From assembly GCA_002402755.1 (NCBI GenBank), contig DHGK01000151.1:27293-41440 (forward strand): 14,148 nt of DNA. The letters are read 5' to 3'. The position numbers and the translations under genes are program-made. Below are positions 1 to 8,727 of the stretch, piece after piece; positions within the stretch are counted from its first letter, which is position 1, and every line of letters begins with the position of its first letter. The stretch comes from Planctomycetes bacterium UBA4800 (lineage in GTDB: Bacteria > Planctomycetota > UBA8108 > UBA8890 > UBA8898). The notes under the pieces are model-generated. The model worked only from the letters and a program-made list of their open reading frames with translations. It was not told where the DNA came from and did no database searches.

Positions 1-26
1 GGGGGCATCAAATGCGCCGGGGCCTA

Positions 27-55
27 TTGACGCGGTAACGGCCTTCGCATATGAT
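27..55 (+). promoter_or_regulatory. Candidate sigma70-type promoter of the first LamG/dockerin gene
   Basis: A TTGACG hexamer at 27..32 is followed after exactly 17 bases by TATGAT at 50..55 (five of six matches to TATAAT). Transcription would begin near base 62 and leave a leader of about 140 bases before the start codon at 205. The two other intergenic regions carry pairs with the same 17-base spacing, which supports the reading, but there is no expression evidence. Confidence 0.6.
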
Positions 56-61
56 GGACTC

Positions 62-188
62 TGTTCGGTGAGGGAGGGAGCGTGCACGCATGCGTCCCTC
101 ATGCCTGAGTGTATCGGGCGTTCGGCAGCAAGGCGTGGAAAGTAGGTCCCGCGGTCGAGACTGGGTGTTGTTCCCCGCCGGCGTCAAC
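62..188 (+). other. 5' leader of the first LamG/dockerin gene, with weak hairpins
   Basis: This non-coding stretch lies between the predicted transcription start and the ribosome binding site. It can form a short stem GAGGGA (74..79) with TCCCTC (95..100), whose loop contains the palindrome ACGCATGCGT (86..95). A 5-bp stem TGTTG (166..170) with CAACA (185..189) touches the first base of the ribosome binding site. I recognise no riboswitch class. The stems are short enough to be chance at this GC content. Confidence 0.25.
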
Positions 189-195
189 AAGGAGG
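189..195 (+). promoter_or_regulatory. Ribosome binding site fixing the start at 205
   Basis: A full AAGGAGG sits 9 bases before the ATG at 205. It decides the start: the same reading frame is open back to an ATG at 109, but that one has no Shine-Dalgarno and would put about 32 non-hydrophobic residues ahead of a clear signal peptide. Confidence 0.8.
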
Positions 196-204
196 TCTGG
201 AACC

Positions 205-3200
205 ATGAAACCAACGCGTTTGACGGTGTTCTGCACGGTCGCGGCGCTCTTCGCCGCGGCGCCGGCGTTTGCCGGGCTGATCGCGCACTACGAGATCCAA
301 GAGGACGGCACGCCGCTCGCCATCGAGGACGTGTCGGGCAACGGCCGCAACGCCGCGTTCATCGATACCCAGGACCCGCCTGCCCCGCTGTATGTCGAGG
401 GGTATCCGTGCACGGCGGGCGGCACCCTGCAGTTCAACGGGACGACGCAATATGTCGACGCGTCGGGGCACTTCGGGACGGGGATCTACCTCAATCCGGC
501 CTTCACCGTGGCCCTGTGGGTGAAGGGTGCCCCGCAGGCCGACATGCGCGTCTTCGCCGAGGGGTCGACCGCGAACACGACCCCCCTGGTCACGATCGGC
601 ACGAGGACGGCGACCGACGGGACGGCGAAGTTCTACATTCGCGGGTCGGCGACGATCGAACGGTACTCCACGCGCGTCGCCTTCGACAACACGTGGCACC
701 ACATCGCATGGGTGGACAAGCGCGTCGCCGCCGGCACCAACATGCTGGCGCAGTCGTTCGTGTACATCGACGGCGTTCTGGACAGCACGTTCACGTACGT
801 GCGCCCGGCGTTCACGGGCACGAACGCGCTCAACACGACGGCGATCGGCGCCATCAAGCGCGCCACCGTCGGGAACCGTTTCACGGGCGCGATCGACGCT
901 GTGCGCGTGTACGATCACGCCTTGAGCCCGGCCGAGGTGAGCGCGCTCGTCGTGCCGCCGTGCGCCGGTTGCCCGGTCGAGGGCGATCCGGACTACTACG
1001 ACACGCAGATCACCGCCGTGGCCGTCACCGGGCCCGCCGCCAACGCCGCCGGCTGGTACAGGATCACGGCCGCCGGCACGGATGGAACGGGCGATGCGCT
1101 CTGGTACACGATCGTTGCCAGCAACCCGGCGTGGAGCGAAGTCTGGGCGGCGGCCGGCGCGGGCGGCACGCTCGACGCGCTCCTGCGGGCCGGCGAATGG
1201 ACGATCACGGTCATGGCGGTCGATAGCAAGCCCCTCTGCAAGGACGGCGCTCTGAACGTGCAGACGATCACCGTGACGGAGGAGCCGATGCTCGTCGCGC
1301 ACTTCCCGTTCAACGGGGACGTCGCCGATGCGAGCGGGAATGCCAACGACGGCACGTTCGTAACCGTGAACGAGCCTCTCACCCCGACGTTCGTCGAGGG
1401 CTTCGACGGGACCCCGAGCGGTGCAATCCTGTTTGACGGCGTCGATGACTACGTCAACGTGCTCCAGGCCCGCGGGCTTCCACTCTCGATGCACGAGGAC
1501 CTCACGGTCGCCTTCTGGATGAAGGGGCTCCCCCAGGTGGACAAGCGCATGTTCTCTGAGGGGACGACGACCAGCAACACGCCGCTCTACAATGTCGGCA
1601 CGTTCAACACCGCCACCAACCTCGTCGGCAAGGCCGATATCTTCATCCGTTCTCTCGGGGCGAGCTACGGGCACGCCTACTCGGATCGGCTCGTCCTCGA
1701 TGACGCCTGGCACCACGTCGCGTGGGTCGACAAGAACGGCGCGGGGGTGTTGTATATCGACGGGATCCGCGATGCGGCCGTCTTCTCCTATGACCGCGCC
1801 GTCATGGGTCCCCTGACCATGAATCGAACCTCGATCGGCGCCATTCTACGCGCGGCCCCGGCCACGTGGTTCATGGGTGCGATCGACGACGTGCGCCTGT
1901 ACAACTACGCGCTGTCCGCGGAGGAGGTGCTCGGCATCATTCCCGAGCCCGAGGATTGCCCGGACGCGGGCGACACCCACTGCCAGGGCCTGACCTACGT
2001 GGGCCCCGAGGGCGGAGTCGAGGGCGTGTATACCTTCACGTGTAATGCCGTCGATGACTCCGGCGATCCGATGTTCTACACGTTCATACTGCGCGATGGT
2101 CTGGGAAAGTTCCTCAGGCAGGTCGGGCCGCAGGCGCTGGAGAGCGTGGACTTCACGCTCGCGCCCGGGACCTGGACCGTCGATGTCGAGGTCGATGACT
2201 CGATCTGGTGCCGCGATCGGGCCGAGGACGCGGGCTGCGCGACGACGGTCGTCGTGCGCACGGAGCCGCCGATCCTCTTCACGCACCTGACCCTCAACGG
2301 CGATCTTGTCGACAGCGGCCCCGGCGGGAACAACGGCACGGCGATCGAGGCCGTGGCGGTCGATACGACATGGGAGGTCGTCGAGGTCGAACCGGACTTC
2401 AACGAGGGTATCGACTGCGCGTCGCCCGGCGCGCTCGAGTTCTTCGGCGATGCGGCGCCGGGCATGGTGCGCCTCGCGCACACGAGCCACATGCCGATCA
2501 CGTCCAAGTCGACCTTCACCATTGCCGCCTGGGTCAAGGGGCTGCCGCAGTCGGACAGGCGCGTGTTCGCCCTGTCGTCGACGACGAACAACAACGGGCT
2601 GTTCAACCTCGGCACGCACAATGCCGCGGCCGACGGCACCCTGGACTTCTACCTGCGCGACGACAACAACGTGACCGTCACCAACCACGCGCACTCGACC
2701 GGGGTCGTGTTCGACGGGACCTGGCACCACTTCGCCTGGACCGACGACGGCGGTCAGGTCGTCCTGTACATCGACGGGCAGCCCGACGCCACGAATTTCA
2801 GCTACACCCGGCCGGCCGTGTTCGCGCCCGACACGACGACCCTCGGCGGCATCCTGCGGATGGCAAGGCTCGCCGCCGATCCGCCCGCGAATCCGATGAC
2901 GAGCTTCTTCAGCGGCATGATCGACGACGTGCGCCTGTACAACTACGTGCTGGCGCCGGCCGAGGTCGCGGGCCTGGTCGCCATGCGGCCCGAGCACTGC
3001 TGCCCGGTCAACGGCGACACGCACTGCACAAAAATCGAGGTCGCGGGCGGACCGCTTGCGGGTCCTTACACCGTCACGGCGACGGGAAGCGACGATTCCC
3101 GCGATGCGGTCTTGTACACGTTCAAGGCAGACAACGGAACGGGCACCGTGCTCGCGCCCGTGTCGCAGGCCGGCAATGTCGCGACCTTCGATCTGACCCC

Positions 3201-4185
3201 GGGGACATGGACGATCAGCGCGACCGCGGATGATGACCCCCTGTGCGATGACGTCGCGGCCGATGCGACCTGTACGGCCGAGGTGACCGTGCTCCGCTGT
3301 CCGATCGACGGCGACACGCATTGCCAGGGCGTTGTGGTCGTGGGCGGGCCGCTGGAGGGTCCGTACACGGCGACGTGCACGGCGGTCGATGATTCCGGCG
3401 ATGCCATTCTGTACGCGTTCAAGGCGGATAACGGAGCGGGCACGGTGCTCGATCCGACATCGCAGGAAGACAACGTCGCCGTGTTCGATCTGACCGAAGG
3501 CGTGTGGACGATCACCGTGACGGTCGACGATGACCCGACGTGCGACGATGCTGCGCCCGACGCGGCCTGCAGCACCGGGGTCATAGTCGTCCGCTGCCCG
3601 GCCGAGGGCGACACTCACTGCGGCGGCCTGTCGGTCGAGGGCGGACCCGGCGAGGGCCCGTACACGGCGACCTGCACGGCGACGGATGACTCCGGTGACG
3701 CGATCATATACACGTTCACTGCGGAAGATGGCGCCGGCACGGTGCTCGGCCCCTCGTCGCAGGCCGACAACGTCGCGACGTTCGAGTTGACCGAGGGCAC
3801 ATGGACGATCGCCGTGACGGTCGATGACGATCCGGCATGCGATGATCAGGCCGACGATGCCGTGTGCACGGCACAGGTCACCGTGGCCGGCGGCGTCAAG
3901 TTCAAGCGCGGCGATGCCAACGCCGACGGCAAGCTCGATATCGCCGACGCCATCAAGGTGCTCGGCTATCTCTTTGGCGGCGGCACGACGACGCTCGCCT
4001 GCCGCGATGCCGGCGACGGCAACGACGACGGCAAGCTGGATATCGCCGATGCGATCAAGATCCTGGGCCATCTCTTCGCCCAGACGGGGCCGTTGCCCGA
4101 GCCGTTCGCCGAGTGCGGCGTGGACCCGACCGACACGGATCCGGACGTGCTCGACTGCGAGTCGTTCCCGCCCTGCGAATTGTGA
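205..4185 (+). CDS. Secreted LamG / Ig-like mosaic protein with C-terminal dockerin-like module
   Basis: The product is 1326 residues, probably extracellular and adhesive or matrix-forming; no catalytic motif is seen. A signal peptide covers residues 1-23 (cut after AFA). Three LamG/concanavalin-like jelly rolls lie at about 25-250, 362-579 and 690-925; each has the WHH motif, a YIDG strand and a closing G-x-IDxVR(V/L)Y block. Ig-like modules lie at about 256-360 (divergent), 585-688, 933-1031, 1032-1130 and 1131-1229; the last three are direct 99-residue tandem repeats. Residues 1233-1295 hold two EF-hand-type Ca loops (D-x-N-x-D-G pattern from D1237 and D1271), as in type I dockerins, followed by a Cys-containing tail (CGVDPT). 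There is no LPXTG, PEP-CTERM or transmembrane segment. The gene has its own promoter and is followed by a hairpin, so it is likely monocistronic. Its closest relative here is the minus-strand gene at 8799..12104. The domain calls are strong; the biological role and ligand are unknown. Confidence 0.9.
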   Translation: MKPTRLTVFCTVAALFAAAPAFAGLIAHYEIQEDGTPLAIEDVSGNGRNAAFIDTQDPPAPLYVEGYPCTAGGTLQFNGTTQYVDASGHFGTGIYLNPAFTVALWVKGAPQADMRVFAEGSTANTTPLVTIGTRTATDGTAKFYIRGSATIERYSTRVAFDNTWHHIAWVDKRVAAGTNMLAQSFVYIDGVLDSTFTYVRPAFTGTNALNTTAIGAIKRATVGNRFTGAIDAVRVYDHALSPAEVSALVVPPCAGCPVEGDPDYYDTQITAVAVTGPAANAAGWYRITAAGTDGTGDALWYTIVASNPAWSEVWAAAGAGGTLDALLRAGEWTITVMAVDSKPLCKDGALNVQTITVTEEPMLVAHFPFNGDVADASGNANDGTFVTVNEPLTPTFVEGFDGTPSGAILFDGVDDYVNVLQARGLPLSMHEDLTVAFWMKGLPQVDKRMFSEGTTTSNTPLYNVGTFNTATNLVGKADIFIRSLGASYGHAYSDRLVLDDAWHHVAWVDKNGAGVLYIDGIRDAAVFSYDRAVMGPLTMNRTSIGAILRAAPATWFMGAIDDVRLYNYALSAEEVLGIIPEPEDCPDAGDTHCQGLTYVGPEGGVEGVYTFTCNAVDDSGDPMFYTFILRDGLGKFLRQVGPQALESVDFTLAPGTWTVDVEVDDSIWCRDRAEDAGCATTVVVRTEPPILFTHLTLNGDLVDSGPGGNNGTAIEAVAVDTTWEVVEVEPDFNEGIDCASPGALEFFGDAAPGMVRLAHTSHMPITSKSTFTIAAWVKGLPQSDRRVFALSSTTNNNGLFNLGTHNAAADGTLDFYLRDDNNVTVTNHAHSTGVVFDGTWHHFAWTDDGGQVVLYIDGQPDATNFSYTRPAVFAPDTTTLGGILRMARLAADPPANPMTSFFSGMIDDVRLYNYVLAPAEVAGLVAMRPEHCCPVNGDTHCTKIEVAGGPLAGPYTVTATGSDDSRDAVLYTFKADNGTGTVLAPVSQAGNVATFDLTPGTWTISATADDDPLCDDVAADATCTAEVTVLRCPIDGDTHCQGVVVVGGPLEGPYTATCTAVDDSGDAILYAFKADNGAGTVLDPTSQEDNVAVFDLTEGVWTITVTVDDDPTCDDAAPDAACSTGVIVVRCPAEGDTHCGGLSVEGGPGEGPYTATCTATDDSGDAIIYTFTAEDGAGTVLGPSSQADNVATFELTEGTWTIAVTVDDDPACDDQADDAVCTAQVTVAGGVKFKRGDANADGKLDIADAIKVLGYLFGGGTTTLACRDAGDGNDDGKLDIADAIKILGHLFAQTGPLPEPFAECGVDPTDTDPDVLDCESFPPCEL
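3001..3891 (+). repeat. Three in-frame 297-bp tandem repeats encoding Ig-like modules
   Basis: The units are 3001..3297, 3298..3594 and 3595..3891. Each is exactly 297 bases (99 codons) and begins at the Cys codon of a CP..GDTHC motif. By hand alignment without gaps, units 1 and 2 share 64 of 99 residues and units 2 and 3 share 69 of 99. They keep DDS.DA, GTVL, GTW/GVW-TI and DDDP..CDD landmarks. The equal length with substantial divergence points to old tandem duplication under structural constraint, not recent slippage. Confidence 0.9.
3901..3996 (+). repeat. Dockerin-coding segment, inverted partner of 8985..9080
   Basis: These 32 codons encode exactly the same 32 residues (from FKRGDANADGK onward) as the minus-strand copy at 8985..9080. 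The DNA differs at 8 positions, all synonymous. The longest exact stretch is about 23 bases, over the codons for IKVLGYL. The two copies are in inverted orientation and bracket the enzyme gene. Confidence 0.85.
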
Positions 4186-4205
4186 TCCGACGCCCGGCGG
4201 GCGGT

Positions 4206-4243
4206 CGCGGCGGCGCGGAGGCACGGTCCTCCGCGCCGCCGCG
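4206..4243 (+). terminator. Intrinsic terminator-like hairpin
   Basis: A perfect 16-bp GC-rich stem (4206..4221 with 4228..4243) has a 6-base loop and starts 20 bases after the stop codon at 4183..4185. It is followed by a moderately T-rich stretch (five T in the eight bases from 4244). It probably ends the first LamG/dockerin transcript before the promoter of the next gene. Confidence 0.7.
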
Positions 4244-4265
4244 TCGTTGTTCGCCGCCCCCCGGC

Positions 4266-4294
4266 TTGACCCTCCGTCGCCCTCAACCTACCAT
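4266..4294 (+). promoter_or_regulatory. Candidate sigma70-type promoter of the GH2/DUF4965 enzyme gene
   Basis: TTGACC (4266..4271) is followed by a 17-base spacer and TACCAT (4289..4294, four of six matches to TATAAT). It lies after the hairpin at 4206..4243 and about 100 bases before the start codon, so the enzyme gene appears to be transcribed separately from the upstream LamG gene. I see no operator-like inverted repeat in the remaining leader (4300..4385). Confidence 0.5.
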
Positions 4295-4385
4295 CGGTGT
4301 GCGTTGATCGCACGGGCATCGAGGATCGCGCGCGCCGCCGCGCCGGTTCTCGAGATTTCCAAGGCTCTTCTACACCCGGAATGAC

Positions 4386-4389
4386 GGAG
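4386..4389 (+). promoter_or_regulatory. Ribosome binding site fixing the start at 4396
   Basis: GGAG is placed 6 bases before the ATG at 4396. The in-frame ATG at 4381 lacks a comparable site and would only add MTEYP ahead of the basic start of the signal peptide (MRKR). The still earlier frame opening at 4297 overlaps the promoter region. Confidence 0.6.
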
Positions 4390-4395
4390 TACCCG

Positions 4396-7300
4396 ATGAG
4401 GAAGAGAATGCCGTTCGGACTGGTCGCGTTGATGGTTGCCGCCTGGTGCGCCGCCGCCGGGCAATGGAAGCCGGCGGCCGGCCCGCTCATGACCCGCTGG
4501 GCCGCGGATGTGACGCCGGAGCGCGCGCTGCCGGAGTACCCGCGCCCGACGATGGAGCGCGGGGAATGGCGCAACCTGAACGGCCTGTGGGACTACGCCA
4601 TCGCGCAGAAGGACGCTCCCCGTCCCGCGGCCTGGGACGGCGTCATTCTCGTCCCGTTCCCGGTCGAGTCGGCGCTGTCCGGCGTCATGAAGCGCGTGAG
4701 CGACGCTGAGCGCCTGTGGTACCGCCGCGCGTTCGAGGTCCCCGAGGCGTGGAAGGGCCGGCGCGTGCTCCTGCATTTCGGCGCGGTCGACTGGGAGACC
4801 GCCGTCTTCGTCAACGGCAAGGATTTGGGAACGCATCGCGGCGGCTACGACGGATTCTCCTTCGACATCACCGAGGCGCTCTCGCCGTCGGGCGCCCAGG
4901 AGATCGCCGTCGCCGTCGCCGACCCGACCGACGCGGGCTTTCAGCCGCGCGGCAAGCAGGTGCGCAACCCGGGCGGCATCTGGTACACGCCCACGACCGG
5001 CATCTGGCAGACGGTCTGGATCGAGCCCGTGAATGCCGTGTCCATCGCGGATCTGGCGCTTACCCCCGACGTCGACGGGCGCCGGCTCGCGATGCGGTTC
5101 AGGTACCGCACGGCCGATGGCCTCTCCGCGCGGCTTCCCGAGGGCTGCACGCTGGAGGCGACGGCGTTCGATGGCGACGCCGCCGTTGCGAAGGGCGTCT
5201 TCCCCTGCACCGATGCGACACACCGCCTGGACGGGCTGACGAAGCTGTGGAGCCCCGCGTCGCCGTTCCTGTACGACCTGCAGGTTGCGCTGAATGCGGA
5301 CGGGAAGGTTATCGACGAGGTGCGCGGCTACTTCGGGATGCGCAAGGTTTCCATGGAGAACGACGCGGGCGGCGTCCTGCGCCTCTGCCTGAACGGCGCG
5401 CCGCTCTTCCAGTACGGCCCGCTCGACCAGGGCTTCTGGCCGGACGGCCTGTACACGGCGCCGACCGACGAGGCCCTCAGGTACGACATCGAGGCGACGC
5501 GGGCGCTCGGCATGAACATGGCGCGCAAGCACGTCAAGATCGAGCCCGAGCGCTGGTACTACTGGTGCGACAGGCTCGGTCTCCTGGTCTGGCAGGACAT
5601 GCCGAGCGGGAACTTCGGCGGCCGGGATGACCGGCGCCGGTCCGACGAGGCCTCGGCGTGCTACGAACTGGAGCTCAGGCGCCTCATCGAGGGGCGCGGG
5701 AACCACCCCTGCATCGTCATGTGGGTGCCGTTCAACGAGGGCTGGGGCCAGCACGAGACGGCGCGCTACGCGGCGCTCGCGAAGAAGCTCGACCCATCGC
5801 GCCTCGTCAACGAGGCGAGCGGCTGGACCGACCGCGGCTCGGGCGACATCAAGGACATTCACAGCTACCCCGGCCCGGCCGCGCCCGCGCGCGAGGAGAA
5901 GCGCGCCGGCGTGCTCGGCGAGTTCGGCGGCCTCGGGCTCCCGGTCAAGGGCCGCACGTGGCAGGACGAGAAGAACTGGGGGTATCGCAGCTTCACGGAC
6001 GCGGGCGCGCTCACCGATGCCTACCTCAGGCTGCTTGACCGGCTGCATCCCCTGACGGGCGAAGCGGGCCTGTGCGCCGCGGTGTACACCCAGACGACCG
6101 ATGTCGAGATCGAGGTCAACGGCCTCATGACCTACGACCGCGCCATGGTGAAGATGGACCGGGAGGCGATCGCGGCCGCCGCGGCGAGGCTCTACACGCC
6201 GCCGGCGGCGCGCCACGCCTCAGGGACGGCGCTCATCCCGCCCGCGACGCCGCTCGTCGCCTGCGATCCGTACTTCAGCATCTGGTCGCGGGCCGACGAG
6301 CTCGCCGGCGATGACACGACGCACTGGACGGGCAGGCCGCACCGGCTCTCGTCGCTCGCGCGCATCGACGGCAAGGCGTATCGCGTGATGGGCGCCGATC
6401 CGCGGCGCGTCCCCGCCCTGCCGCAGAAGAGCCTGACGGTGCTGCCGACCCGCACGATCTACACGTTCGAGGGCGCGGGAGTCGCGCTGACGCTCACCTT
6501 CACGACGGCCGCGCTGCCCGAGGACATCGATCTCCTGTCGCGGCCGTTGACGTATCTCACATGGGATGTCGTGTCGGCCGACGGCGGCCGCCACGCGGTC
6601 GAGCTGTACTTCGATGCCTGCTCGGAGCTCGCCGTGAACGAGCCGGCGCAGACGGTCGTGCACGCGGTCGAACGTACGGGCGGCCTGATCGCCCTGAAGA
6701 TCGGCTCCAGGGACCAACCGGTCCTGGCCAAGAAGGGCGATGACCTGCGCATTGACTGGGGGTACCTCTACGCGGCCGTGCCCGCGGCATCGGCTGCCGA
6801 CGCCAGGGTGGCGCTCCGGGACGGGTGGGCGGCGAGGTTCGCGCAGGGCGAACGGCTCGCGGCGGTCGAGGCCGCCGCGCCGACCGAGGGGCGGGGCGAC
6901 TCGCTCGCGGCTGCGGTCGCCTTCGATTGCGGCGAGGTGTCCTCGACGCCCGTCTCCCGCTGGCTCATGCTCGCCTACGACGACCTCTGGTCGATCCAGT
7001 ACATGCACAACAACCTGAGGCCGTACTGGCGCCGCAACGGCTGGGAGGCCGCCGACCTGCTCGCGGCCGCCGCGAAGGACTACGACTCGCTCAGGGCGCG
7101 CTGCGCCGCGTTCGACGAGAAGCTCATGGCCGATCTGACACGCGCGGGCGGCGAGAGGTACGCCGCGATCTGCGCGCTCGCCTACCGCCAGTGCTTCGCC
7201 GCGGGCAAGTTCGCCGCCGATGCGAACGGCCGGCCGCTCCAGTTCTCCAAGGAGAACCACTCCAACGGCTGCATCGGCACGTCGGATGTCTTCTACCCCA

Positions 7301-8727
7301 TGTCGCCGCAGTTTCTCCTGTTCGGCCCGTCGCTCGCCAAGTCCTTCCTGGTTCCTTTCATGAACTACGCGGCGAGCGAGCGCTGGCGCTTCCCCTTCGC
7401 CCCGCACGACCTCGGCACGTACCCGAAGGCGAACGGCCAGGTGTACGGCGGCGGGGAGCGCACGGAGGAGAACCAGATGCCGGTCGAGGAGAGCGGCAAC
7501 CTGCTGCTCCTCATGGCCGCCGTCGCGCGCATGGAGGGCAGCGCGGATTTCGCAGGCTTGTACTGGCCGCAGCTCGCGCGCTGGGCCGAGTACCTCAAGG
7601 AGAAGGGCTTCGACCCCGAGCACCAGCTCTGCACCGACGACTTCGCCGGGCACCTGGCCCACAACGTGAACCTCAGCGCCAAGGCTATCTGCGGCCTGGG
7701 CGCGTTTGCGCTCCTGTGCGACATGCGGGGCGACAAGGCCGAGGCCGCGGAGTACCGCGAGCTTGCGCGCACGTTCGCCGCCCGCTGGGTCAAGGAGGCC
7801 GACGACGGGGAGAAGTTCCGCCTGACGTTCGACCGGCCCGGCACGTGGAGCCAGAAGTACAATCTCATGTGGGACCGCATCCTGGGCCTCGACCTCTTTC
7901 CCCCCGAGGTCGCGCGCAAGGAGGTGGCCCACTACCTGAAGGTCCAGAACAAGTACGGCCTGCCGCTCGACAGCCGCCAGGCCTACACCAAGCTCGACTG
8001 GATCCTCTGGAGCGCCACGCTCACGCAGAACCGCGCGGACTTCGAGGCGCTGGTCGCGCCGGTGTTCGCGTTCTTGAACGAGACGCCCGACCGGTCCCCG
8101 ATGACCGACTGGTACCAGACGACGACGGCCCGGAAGGTGGGCTTCACGGCGCGTCCGGTCGTGGGCGGCGTGTTCGCGCAGATGCTCTACGACGCGAAGG
8201 TGTGGCGCGCGTATGCCGCCCGCGACAGGACCAGGGCCGCCGGCTGGGCTCCCTTGCCCAAGGCGCCGCGGGTGATCAGCGTCTTGCCGACGGCGCAGGA
8301 ATCGAAGCTCGACTGGCGTTACACGACGCGGAAGCCCGCCGAGGGGTGGCAGGCGCCGGATTTCGACGCGTCGTCCTGGAAGGAGGGCGCCGCCGGTTTC
8401 GGGACGCGCGGCACGCCGGGCGCCCGCGTCAGGACCGTGTGGGACACGAGCGACATCTGGCTCCGGCGGGACTTCGAGATGCCGGCCGGCTCGTTCACCG
8501 ACCTGCGGCTCGTCATCCACCACGACGAGGATGCCGAGGTGTACATAAACGGCGTCCGGGCGGCGGCGCTGCAGGGCTACACGACGGATTACGAAACGTT
8601 TCCGCTCGGCGCCGAGGCGAGGGCCGCCATCGTCCCCGGCAGGAACGTCATCGCCATCCACTGCCGGCAGACGGGCGGCGGGCAGTACATCGACGCCGGG
8701 TTCGCGGACATCGTCCCCGTGAAGTGA
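4396..8727 (+). CDS. Secreted GH2 glycosidase fused to a DUF4964/5127/4965/1793 (glutaminase A-like) module
   Basis: The product is 1443 residues with a signal peptide at about 1-22. Residues 35-600 form a GH2 enzyme: jelly-roll sugar-binding domain (LNGLWDYAI at 61-69, WYRR at 108-111, HFGAVDWE at 127-134, RGGYDGFSFDIT at 148-159), a middle beta-sandwich (about 213-318) and a TIM barrel with acid/base E448 in NEGWG and nucleophile E509 in GEFGG. GH2 members are retaining exo-glycosidases (galactosidase, glucuronidase, mannosidase); the substrate cannot be read here. Residues 615-1265 match the four-domain architecture of fungal glutaminase A and its bacterial relatives: DUF4964 (about 615-675, DPYFSIW), DUF5127 (685-905), DUF4965 (910-1085, SNGCIGTSDVFYP at 956-968, PVEESGN at 1029-1035) and DUF1793 (TDDFAGH at 1080-1086 onward). 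Residues 1290-1443 form another beta-sandwich (HHDEDAEVYINGV at 1375-1387), probably carbohydrate-binding. Both catalytic halves look complete. No dockerin is present, unlike the other three genes. Whether the second half acts on glutamine amides or on glycans is unsettled. Confidence 0.9.
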   Translation: MRKRMPFGLVALMVAAWCAAAGQWKPAAGPLMTRWAADVTPERALPEYPRPTMERGEWRNLNGLWDYAIAQKDAPRPAAWDGVILVPFPVESALSGVMKRVSDAERLWYRRAFEVPEAWKGRRVLLHFGAVDWETAVFVNGKDLGTHRGGYDGFSFDITEALSPSGAQEIAVAVADPTDAGFQPRGKQVRNPGGIWYTPTTGIWQTVWIEPVNAVSIADLALTPDVDGRRLAMRFRYRTADGLSARLPEGCTLEATAFDGDAAVAKGVFPCTDATHRLDGLTKLWSPASPFLYDLQVALNADGKVIDEVRGYFGMRKVSMENDAGGVLRLCLNGAPLFQYGPLDQGFWPDGLYTAPTDEALRYDIEATRALGMNMARKHVKIEPERWYYWCDRLGLLVWQDMPSGNFGGRDDRRRSDEASACYELELRRLIEGRGNHPCIVMWVPFNEGWGQHETARYAALAKKLDPSRLVNEASGWTDRGSGDIKDIHSYPGPAAPAREEKRAGVLGEFGGLGLPVKGRTWQDEKNWGYRSFTDAGALTDAYLRLLDRLHPLTGEAGLCAAVYTQTTDVEIEVNGLMTYDRAMVKMDREAIAAAAARLYTPPAARHASGTALIPPATPLVACDPYFSIWSRADELAGDDTTHWTGRPHRLSSLARIDGKAYRVMGADPRRVPALPQKSLTVLPTRTIYTFEGAGVALTLTFTTAALPEDIDLLSRPLTYLTWDVVSADGGRHAVELYFDACSELAVNEPAQTVVHAVERTGGLIALKIGSRDQPVLAKKGDDLRIDWGYLYAAVPAASAADARVALRDGWAARFAQGERLAAVEAAAPTEGRGDSLAAAVAFDCGEVSSTPVSRWLMLAYDDLWSIQYMHNNLRPYWRRNGWEAADLLAAAAKDYDSLRARCAAFDEKLMADLTRAGGERYAAICALAYRQCFAAGKFAADANGRPLQFSKENHSNGCIGTSDVFYPMSPQFLLFGPSLAKSFLVPFMNYAASERWRFPFAPHDLGTYPKANGQVYGGGERTEENQMPVEESGNLLLLMAAVARMEGSADFAGLYWPQLARWAEYLKEKGFDPEHQLCTDDFAGHLAHNVNLSAKAICGLGAFALLCDMRGDKAEAAEYRELARTFAARWVKEADDGEKFRLTFDRPGTWSQKYNLMWDRILGLDLFPPEVARKEVAHYLKVQNKYGLPLDSRQAYTKLDWILWSATLTQNRADFEALVAPVFAFLNETPDRSPMTDWYQTTTARKVGFTARPVVGGVFAQMLYDAKVWRAYAARDRTRAAGWAPLPKAPRVISVLPTAQESKLDWRYTTRKPAEGWQAPDFDASSWKEGAAGFGTRGTPGARVRTVWDTSDIWLRRDFEMPAGSFTDLRLVIHHDEDAEVYINGVRAAALQGYTTDYETFPLGAEARAAIVPGRNVIAIHCRQTGGGQYIDAGFADIVPVK

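Noticed and set aside
109..204. An earlier ATG at 109 for the first LamG gene
   Set aside because: It has no ribosome binding site and adds a non-hydrophobic extension before the signal peptide; AAGGAGG sits before 205.
4297..4395. Earlier starts at 4297 or 4381 for the enzyme gene
   Set aside because: 4297 overlaps the predicted promoter and start of transcription; 4381 has no good Shine-Dalgarno; 4396 has GGAG at 6 bases and a clean signal peptide.
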